Positions 1-5,609 of a DNA stretch of 16,701 bases are shown piece by piece. The notes beneath the pieces are model-generated. The model was not told where the DNA came from, ran no database searches, and worked only from the letters and a program-made list of their open reading frames with translations. Numbering within the stretch: position 1 is the stretch's first letter; each line of letters begins with the position of its first letter. The translations under genes were made by a program, and so were the position numbers. This DNA comes from Eubacteriaceae bacterium (GTDB taxonomy: Bacteria > Bacillota > Clostridia > Lachnospirales > Lachnospiraceae): contig CABIYF010000038.1 in the NCBI GenBank assembly GCA_902362875.1, positions 1 to 16,701 on the forward strand, given 5' to 3'.

Positions 1-300
1 CATATTGTGGGTTCAGCACTATAACCTTCAGGTATATGATAAAAAATAAATAATGGTCTGGAAAAGCAGCATTAGAATTTTGCCGTGTTTTTGAAAAGTT
101 CGCAGCTCAATTGGGCGATTGTTTGAGCCTCAAAGACTTCTGATTTGAATACCTTTGAAGGCGAGTTATCGCAGGAAATTGAGCGGATAAGCGACTTGTC
201 AAAAACACGTGCAAAATTCTCTAGCTGCTTTTCCAGACCATTATTTATTTTTTATCATATACAGAAAGACTTCAGTTGGCCACCCTCACAAAATCAAAAT
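1..300 (-). repeat. Foldback (palindromic) dispersed repeat, copy 1
   Basis: Read on the minus strand, this element starts at base 300, directly after the hom stop codon, with ATTTTGATTTTGTG. It contains two long arms in inverted orientation: bases 33-70 are a perfect 38-base inverted match to 224-261. The pairing continues imperfectly inward through GAATTTTGC, CGTGTTTTTGA, GCTCAATT and GCCTCAAAG-type blocks to a loop near 140-160. The whole of 33-261 could therefore fold into one long hairpin. The outer flank at 262-300 matches 16585-16625, and bases 5-11 (TTGTGGG) faintly echo that flank at the other end. It could be a MITE-like mobile element or a structured 3' UTR RNA. No transposase or clear target duplication is visible. 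The small open frames across it are repeat-derived and not credible genes. I am sure of the repeat, not of its nature. Confidence 0.85.
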
Positions 301-1587
301 CTAATAAACTCGAATAACAGTGGAAATCTCACGAGTATGTTCCATACCCTTAATCTCAACCAAAGCATCCGCAAAATTCTGTTCCAGGACAAGATCAGTA
401 ATGACAACTAATTCAGCCTGATCTTCAATCTTATTCTTCTGGATTACCTGGGCGATACTTACATTGTTCTTACCTAATGTGGATGCGATCTGTGCAAGAA
501 CACCAGGTTTATCTTCAACCAGAAGTCTCATGAAATATTTGCTTTCGATCTCTGTGATCTTCTTGATTGGAAGATTCTTGTAGCATGTACAATGAATTCT
601 TCCATTGCAGTAAAACTGAATATTACGAGCAACGTCGATGATGTCTCCCATGACAGCACTTGCTGTAGGAAGTTCTCCGGCGCCTCTTCCGTAGAACATT
701 GCATCGTCCACGGCATCTCCGTGTACGAATACGGCATTGAAAGAGTCATTAACTGTTGCCAGTGGATGATCACTAGGAATCAGCATTGGGTGAACACGTA
801 CTTCAATTCCTGTCTCTGTGTTTTTGGCAACACCGAGAAGTTTGATCGTGCATCCCATAGCTTCAGCATATTTGATATCTTTTGCTGTGATGTTTGTAAT
901 ACCTTCTGTATATACATCATCAAATGTAACTCTTGAGTTAAATGCGATAGAGGCCATGATCGCCATCTTACGTCCGGCATCATATCCTTCAATATCAGCT
1001 GTTGGATCGGCTTCTGCATAACCAAGTTCAGTTGCAAGAGCTAATGCCTCATCAAATTCCATTCCTTCATGAGTCATCTTTGTAAGGATAAAGTTTGTTG
1101 TTCCATTGACAATACCCATGACTTCTGAAATATAGTTTCCTGCAAGACACTGTTTTAATGGACGGATAATTGGAATTCCTCCGGCTACAGAAGCTTCAAA
1201 TAACAGGTCACAACCATTTTCAGATGCGATGTCTAACAATTCACCACCATGAACTGCCATTAAATCTTTGTTCGCTGTGACTACATTCTTACCTGCTTGT
1301 AAGGCCTGTGTGATATAGGTACGAGCTGGTTCGATTCCACCCATGACTTCTACGATAATCTGAATGTCATCATCAGTAATAATATCTTCCCACTGATCTG
1401 TCAGATGTTCAGGATTAATTCCGTCTCTTTTTTTATTTTTATCTCTTACTAGAACTTTGCTTACAGAAAGACTGGCACCAATCTTATGAGGCAATTCATC
1501 TTTCTGGCGTTCGATCAGTTTGTACACTCCGGTTCCTACTGTTCCAGAACCTAAAAGGGCTACTTTGATATTCTTAAACTCTTCCAT
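301..1587 (-). CDS. hom: Homoserine dehydrogenase with C-terminal ACT domain
   Basis: This enzyme reduces aspartate-4-semialdehyde to homoserine with NAD(P)H, the branch step to threonine and methionine, in the cytoplasm. The protein is 428 residues, normal for the monofunctional form. A Rossmann nucleotide-binding loop GSGTVG lies at residues 13-18. The central catalytic region carries the family blocks ANKDL, EASVAGGIP and GIVNGTTNFIL, followed by ELGYAEADPTADIEG. The last ~75 residues (from YFMRLLVEDKPGVLAQIA) form an ACT domain, the usual site of threonine feedback control. The ATG is preceded by an AAAGGAAG ribosome binding site at a good distance. The gene stands alone: no thrB, thrC or aspartokinase adjoins it. 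Its stop codon TAG touches the foldback repeat, and no simple terminator is seen between them, so the repeat may hold the 3' end of the mRNA. Confidence 0.96.
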   Translation of the reverse strand: MEEFKNIKVALLGSGTVGTGVYKLIERQKDELPHKIGASLSVSKVLVRDKNKKRDGINPEHLTDQWEDIITDDDIQIIVEVMGGIEPARTYITQALQAGKNVVTANKDLMAVHGGELLDIASENGCDLLFEASVAGGIPIIRPLKQCLAGNYISEVMGIVNGTTNFILTKMTHEGMEFDEALALATELGYAEADPTADIEGYDAGRKMAIMASIAFNSRVTFDDVYTEGITNITAKDIKYAEAMGCTIKLLGVAKNTETGIEVRVHPMLIPSDHPLATVNDSFNAVFVHGDAVDDAMFYGRGAGELPTASAVMGDIIDVARNIQFYCNGRIHCTCYKNLPIKKITEIESKYFMRLLVEDKPGVLAQIASTLGKNNVSIAQVIQKNKIEDQAELVVITDLVLEQNFADALVEIKGMEHTREISTVIRVY

Positions 1588-1673
1588 GATACACTTCCTT
1601 TTCTGGTTTATTTTGTGATTGTTTTATCTAAATTTGATCTTTTTGATCGAATAAATTTGTATAAGTAATTTTT

Positions 1674-1682
1674 AGTATATCA
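1674..1682 (-). promoter_or_regulatory. Candidate extended -10 promoter for hom
   Basis: On the minus strand the 280-base gap between hom and arsR contains TGATATACT, an extended -10 element (TG-n-TATACT), about 87 bases upstream of the hom start. I see no good -35. A GATC-AAAAA-GATC inverted repeat lies in the leader (about 1636-1648). I recognise no T-box or SAM-type leader. This is an inference from motif and position only. Confidence 0.4.
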
Positions 1683-1791
1683 TATTTCTTTTGATTATCC
1701 TATATTTTTTTGATTTCAGGTTAGGAAAAACTACCATATTTCTGATAAAAATTTGTGTTGTTAAAATAGTTGAAAATATTTCTCAAAATAA

Positions 1792-1820
1792 TTGACTTTC
1801 TATTATATGGGTATTATATT
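1792..1820 (+). promoter_or_regulatory. Promoter of the arsR-ATPase operon
   Basis: TTGACT (1792-1797), a 17-base spacer and TATATT (1815-1820) form a good sigma-A type promoter 48 bases before the arsR start. The region just downstream contains ATTAA and TTAAT arms separated by 8 bases (about 1833-1850). This is a plausible but weak operator for the encoded ArsR-family repressor, placed where binding would block transcription. Confidence 0.7.
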
Positions 1821-1867
1821 AAAGATATAAACAATTAAGCAAGTATTTAATCAAAGGAGACCCTCTT

Positions 1868-2260
1868 ATGAATAAAACGGAGAAATATAACATTCAGTCC
1901 ATTGATATTCATGGTCATGGATGTGATGTCACAGAGTTAAAGCATGTTCTGCCGCCAGAAGAATTTGCGATAGAAACTGCAAGTTTATTTGGACTTCTAA
2001 GTGACAGTACGAGGCTTCGTATTTTATATCTTTTATATCACCGTGAAGTTTGTGTCAGAAATATTGCTGAAGCAATTGAGATGAGTCCGCCGGCTGTTTC
2101 ACATCATCTGCGTTCTTTAAAGCAGTTGGGTGTTATCACAAGCCGCAGGATAGGGAAAGAAGTTCATTATACGATTGCAGATACAGCAGATGGAGCGTTA
2201 GTTTCTGATCTGTTAAAGACAGTGTTTGAAAGGAAGGGAATGTATGAAGAAGACGTATGA
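1868..2260 (+). CDS. ArsR/SmtB-family metal-responsive repressor
   Basis: This is a 130-residue winged-helix DNA-binding protein of the ArsR/SmtB family, expected to repress its own operon until a metal ion binds. The fold is visible from LFGLLSDSTRLRILYLL (about 40-56) through the recognition helix MSPPAVSHHLRSLKQLGVI (72-90) and the wing RRIGKEVHYTI (93-103). Candidate metal ligands are H15, H17 and C19 in the N-terminal arm and C62 in the helix EVCVRN. This resembles the CadC-type Cys site but has only one Cys where CadC has the ELCVCD pair. The C-terminal helix lacks the histidines of the zinc site of SmtB and CzrA. The inducer is therefore more likely Cd/Pb-type or mixed than classic zinc, but that is inference. 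AAAGGAG sits properly before the ATG. The gene overlaps the ATPase gene by 17 bases, so the two are translated from one message. Confidence 0.93.
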   Translation: MNKTEKYNIQSIDIHGHGCDVTELKHVLPPEEFAIETASLFGLLSDSTRLRILYLLYHREVCVRNIAEAIEMSPPAVSHHLRSLKQLGVITSRRIGKEVHYTIADTADGALVSDLLKTVFERKGMYEEDV

Positions 2261-4760
2261 GTTTGAAAATCTCGGCTGTGCTCACTGTGCAGGCAAGATG
2301 GAAGAGAAGATTGGAAAACTTCCAGAAGTTGAAAGTGTAAATCTTTCATTTCCAATGAAAAAGATGTATGTGGAAACTTCCAGCGAAGATCTTCTGCCAG
2401 TCATCCAGAAAATCTGTACAGATATTGAACCAGACGTTATTGTAACAGAAGTATCCAAGAAATCAGGGAAAAGAAAAGAACAGCATAGCCATGAAGATCA
2501 TTGCAGCTGTGGATGCGAAGATCATGACCACGATCATGAACATCACGATCATGAGCATCATCACGATGATCACTGTGGTTGTGGATGTTGTGATGACGAC
2601 GACGATGACGATGATGACGAACCAATTGCAGCAGCGGCAAACCGTCAGGGAAAAGGGCAGGCAACAGTATTTATTGTTGAGAAACTTGGCTGTGCCCATT
2701 GTGCAGGTAAAATGGAAGAACAGATTTCACATTTGCCAGGAGTAGAAGCGGTAAATCTGACATTTGCAACAAAACAATTACGTGTATGGTCTGAAGATGC
2801 AAAGGCATTACTTCCACAGATTCAGGACATCTGCACATCCATTGAACCCGATGTTAAAGTTGTCATCCGTGAAAATACTGTACGTGCACAAAAAGAGGCA
2901 AAAAAGGCGAAAAATAATGCGGAAGATCACAGAGAATACTGTGAACTAGGCGCCGGAATCGTTTTATTTATTGCAGGAAAAGCATTTGAATCATCTAAGC
3001 CGATATACAGCATGGTATGTTTTATATTTGCCTATCTGATCCTTGGAATCAAGATCGTATGGACCGCATTAAGAAATATTTCAAAAGGTCAGGTGTTTGA
3101 TGAAAACTTCTTAATGAGTATCGCAACGATCGGAGCATTTGGAATTGGCGAGTATGCGGAAGCCGTAGGTGTTATGTTATTTTACCGTATCGGTGAATTA
3201 TTTGAAGAAAAAGCAGTAGAACGAAGCCGTTCCCAGATCATGGATGTTATTGATATGCGTCCAGAAGTTGTCAATCTTGTGGATGAACACGGAGATGTGT
3301 CAGTGATCGATGCAGAAGAAGCAGAGCTTGGTGATATCTTACTGGTACGTCCGGGTGACCGTATTCCTCTGGATGGGGTAATCACAGATGGTGAAACAAT
3401 GATCGATACATCCCCTGTAACTGGAGAACCAGTTCCTGTATCTGCAAGCGTTGGAACGGAAGTGACATCTGGATGTTTAAATACATCTGGTGTTATCAAA
3501 ATCAAAGTGGAGAAAGTGTTAGAAGAATCCATGGTAACAAGAATTATGGATTCTGTTGAAAATGCAGCAGCAAGCAAGCCAAAGATGGATCGTTTCATTA
3601 CACGTTTTTCCCGTGTATATACGCCATTTGTTGTATTTATGGCAGTAGCAACGGCAATCGTTCCTTCTATTATAACCGGTAACTGGACACATTGGGTATA
3701 CACAGCACTTACATTCCTTGTTATCAGCTGCCCATGCGCGCTTGTCCTAAGCGTACCACTGGCATTCTTCTCAGGAATTGGAGCAGGATCAAAGATCGGT
3801 ATTCTGTTCAAAGGAGGAGCGGCATTAGAAACACTCAAAGATATTACATCTGTTGTTATGGACAAAACAGGAACGATCACAAAAGGAAACTTTAAAGTGC
3901 AGGATATTGTCACTTTTGGAGATGTTACAAGAGACGAACTGTTATCACTGGCTGCCTCTTGTGAAGAATCATCAACTCATCCGATCGCAAAGAGTATCAT
4001 GGAAGCTGCGAAAGAAGAAAATGTATCTTATAAAACAGCAGAAAGTGCAAAAGAAATTGCAGGACATGGTTCTGTGATCAAAATTGATGGTTCAGAAGTT
4101 CTGGCAGGTAATAAAAAATTAATGAATCAGTATCACGTAACTGGTGAATACAAAGAATCCGTTTCCTATGGAACGGAAGTATTCCTTGCGAAAGACGGAG
4201 TGTTGATCGGTGCAGTTATTATTGCAGACACCTTAAAAGACGATGCGAAATCTGCGATAGCTTCATTAAAAGCACAGAATCTTCATACAGTTATGTTAAC
4301 TGGAGATTCCGAATCAGCAGCAAATGCAATTGCAAAAGAAACAGGAATTGATGAAGTTTATTCAAAACTTTTACCAGACGAGAAGCTTTCAAAACTTCAG
4401 GAACAAAGAACAAAACATGGTGCAGTGATGTTTGTCGGAGATGGAATCAATGATGCTCCAGTACTTGCAGGAGCTGACTGCGGAGCTGCCATGGGAAGCG
4501 GAGCAGATGCCGCAATTGAAGCAGCAGACGTTGTATTTATGACATCAAGTGTAGAAGCAATACCACAGGCAATTGCCATTGGCAAGAAAGCAAGTAATAT
4601 TGCATGGCAGAATGTCGTATTTGCACTGGCTGTAAAAGCCCTTGTTATGATTCTTGGTCTGCTTGGATTTGCCAACATGTGGATGGCTGTATTTGCTGAC
4701 AGCGGTGTGGCAATGCTTTGTGTATTGAACTCTATCAGAGCTTTAAAGGTACAATCCTAA
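2244..4760 (+). CDS. P1B-type heavy-metal (Zn/Cd/Pb class) efflux ATPase with two HMA domains
   Basis: This membrane pump uses ATP to export soft divalent metals. An in-frame TTG at 2226 exists, but ATG 2244 follows AGGAAGG by 6 bases and is the better start (838 residues). Order: HMA domain 1 with GCAHC (C12, C15); a linker of about residues 80-126 packed with His, Cys and Asp, ending in nine Asp; HMA domain 2 with GCAHC (C150, C153); membrane helices; the actuator with TGEP; the CPC metal-binding helix (C496, C498); the phosphorylation site DKTGT (D540); SSTHPIA in the nucleotide domain; and GDGIND (732-737). The last helix contains ADSGVAMLCVLNSIRAL, whose Asp is typical of ZntA/CadA pumps rather than copper pumps. 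The two HMA domains resemble each other closely (shared CAHCAGKMEE, SIEPDV/DIEPDV), suggesting internal duplication. The gene lies directly after, and overlaps, the ArsR-type repressor. The exact metal is not provable from sequence. Confidence 0.95.
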   Translation: MKKTYEFENLGCAHCAGKMEEKIGKLPEVESVNLSFPMKKMYVETSSEDLLPVIQKICTDIEPDVIVTEVSKKSGKRKEQHSHEDHCSCGCEDHDHDHEHHDHEHHHDDHCGCGCCDDDDDDDDDEPIAAAANRQGKGQATVFIVEKLGCAHCAGKMEEQISHLPGVEAVNLTFATKQLRVWSEDAKALLPQIQDICTSIEPDVKVVIRENTVRAQKEAKKAKNNAEDHREYCELGAGIVLFIAGKAFESSKPIYSMVCFIFAYLILGIKIVWTALRNISKGQVFDENFLMSIATIGAFGIGEYAEAVGVMLFYRIGELFEEKAVERSRSQIMDVIDMRPEVVNLVDEHGDVSVIDAEEAELGDILLVRPGDRIPLDGVITDGETMIDTSPVTGEPVPVSASVGTEVTSGCLNTSGVIKIKVEKVLEESMVTRIMDSVENAAASKPKMDRFITRFSRVYTPFVVFMAVATAIVPSIITGNWTHWVYTALTFLVISCPCALVLSVPLAFFSGIGAGSKIGILFKGGAALETLKDITSVVMDKTGTITKGNFKVQDIVTFGDVTRDELLSLAASCEESSTHPIAKSIMEAAKEENVSYKTAESAKEIAGHGSVIKIDGSEVLAGNKKLMNQYHVTGEYKESVSYGTEVFLAKDGVLIGAVIIADTLKDDAKSAIASLKAQNLHTVMLTGDSESAANAIAKETGIDEVYSKLLPDEKLSKLQEQRTKHGAVMFVGDGINDAPVLAGADCGAAMGSGADAAIEAADVVFMTSSVEAIPQAIAIGKKASNIAWQNVVFALAVKALVMILGLLGFANMWMAVFADSGVAMLCVLNSIRALKVQS

Positions 4761-4791
4761 GAAATGAAATAATAAAATTAACTAAAATAAG

Positions 4792-4828
4792 AATCCAGTA
4801 GGATATAAGAAAAATATCTTACTGGATT
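4792..4828. terminator. Bidirectional intrinsic terminator between the ATPase and Nudix genes
   Basis: A 15-base-pair stem (4792-4806 with 4814-4828, one G-U pair) and a 7-base loop are followed by T-rich sequence in both directions. It serves the convergent ATPase and Nudix genes. The Nudix stop codon (4819-4821) lies inside one arm. Confidence 0.88.
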
Positions 4829-5412
4829 AATTTTATATTATGAAATAATATCTTCGCGGTAATTCCCCAGATTACATGTCCCGAATATTCGTAAAACAGC
4901 ACTTCATATCTGCCTTTTGCCCATGGATAATTTCTGCCGCCAGGGATTTTATCGAATGGAAAATCATTTTCTGGCTGCATTTGTACATGATTGTAATATT
5001 GCCTTGGCTGTGTACTCTGAAAGAATTCCAAAGGAACCATAAATACATCTGCAACCTCATCAATACTGTACTGTCCGTTATAATTTTTTAATTCTCCAAG
5101 ATAGGCATCAATGCGTATACCAGCAGGAGAAAGGAAATAATCCAGAGGGCCGTAGACCTGAATATCAGACTCGGAAATCAATAGTTCCTCGCATGTTTCA
5201 CGAATGGCAGTCTGTAAGGAAGTTTCCAACGCTTCTCTTTTGCCACCAGGAAAACAGATTTCGCCAGGCTGGTGGGAGAGCTTATTAGAACGGATTTCAA
5301 ATAGAATATGATACCTTCCATCCTTTTTGATCAGAGGGATCAAGACGGCAGATACCTTTTCCTTGTCTTGCTCAATTCTTTTTGGAATTCGGCTGTTTAA
5401 ATGATCGAACAT
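4819..5412 (-). CDS. Nudix hydrolase, CoA-pyrophosphatase type
   Basis: The 197-residue cytoplasmic enzyme has a Nudix box from G57 to I79: G-x5-E63-x7-R71-E72-x2-E75-E76. The position before the final hydrophobic residue is Leu (L78) instead of the usual Gly. Just before the box, FEIRSNKLSHQPGEICFPGG matches the extra motif of the CoA pyrophosphatase (NudL/YeaB-like) subfamily, which cleaves CoA to phosphopantetheine and 3',5'-ADP. The substrate is inferred from that motif. I chose the ATG at 5412 because AGGAG precedes it by 7 bases. A longer in-frame start at 5460 lies only about 5 bases past the predicted transcription start, so it is unlikely. It is transcribed alone, divergent from the c-di-GMP gene and convergent with the ATPase gene. 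Confidence 0.85.
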   Translation of the reverse strand: MFDHLNSRIPKRIEQDKEKVSAVLIPLIKKDGRYHILFEIRSNKLSHQPGEICFPGGKREALETSLQTAIRETCEELLISESDIQVYGPLDYFLSPAGIRIDAYLGELKNYNGQYSIDEVADVFMVPLEFFQSTQPRQYYNHVQMQPENDFPFDKIPGGRNYPWAKGRYEVLFYEYSGHVIWGITAKILFHNIKLIQ

Positions 5413-5471
5413 AAAAATCTCCTGAAATTTGAAATTAAGTTTTGCTTCATGAATAGGCACTTGTATATTTC

Positions 5472-5499
5472 ATTATAGAAAAATAAAAGAAAAAGTCAA
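5472..5499 (-). promoter_or_regulatory. Promoter of the Nudix gene
   Basis: On the minus strand, TTGACT (5494-5499), a 16-base T-rich spacer and a consensus TATAAT (5472-5477) predict transcription starting near 5465, about 50 bases before the Nudix ATG. Confidence 0.8.
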
Positions 5500-5526
5500 T
5501 GAAACAAAAAAAGCACGCAAATAAGC

Positions 5527-5555
5527 TTGTCTTTAAGTCAGTTTCATTGTATATT
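5527..5555 (+). promoter_or_regulatory. Promoter of the c-di-GMP gene
   Basis: TTGTCT (5527-5532), a 17-base spacer and TATATT (5550-5555) predict a start near 5562. This places the upstream in-frame ATG at 5499 outside the transcript and supports the ATG at 5610. Confidence 0.65.
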
Positions 5556-5609
5556 TTTATTATAAAGAAAATGGCAGTACTAGACGATAATATGGGAGAA
5601 AGATACAAT

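Noticed and set aside
592..936. 114-residue plus-strand frame opposite hom
   Set aside because: It is antisense to well-conserved hom sequence, with no start signals and no recognisable domain.
1588..1867. T-box or other riboswitch before hom
   Set aside because: No T-box sequence, specifier stem or conserved riboswitch core could be found; only promoter-like elements are visible.
2515..2620. CRISPR-like or minisatellite repeat in the ATPase gene
   Set aside because: There are no regular spacers; it is codon-level low complexity for His and Asp.
2437..2745. His/Asp- and Met/Thr/Ile-rich frames over the ATPase linker
   Set aside because: They arise from the GAT/CAT repeat DNA of the metal-binding linker read in other frames.
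3182..3913. 243-residue open frame antisense to the ATPase gene
   Set aside because: It lies entirely opposite a strongly supported ATPase coding region, has no ribosome binding site, and its composition (Ser/Thr/Ile rich) is typical of a reverse-frame shadow.
5499..5609. N-terminal extension of the c-di-GMP protein (hydrophobic SLYIFIIKK segment)
   Set aside because: It starts upstream of the predicted promoter and lacks a ribosome binding site; the ATG at 5610 has one.
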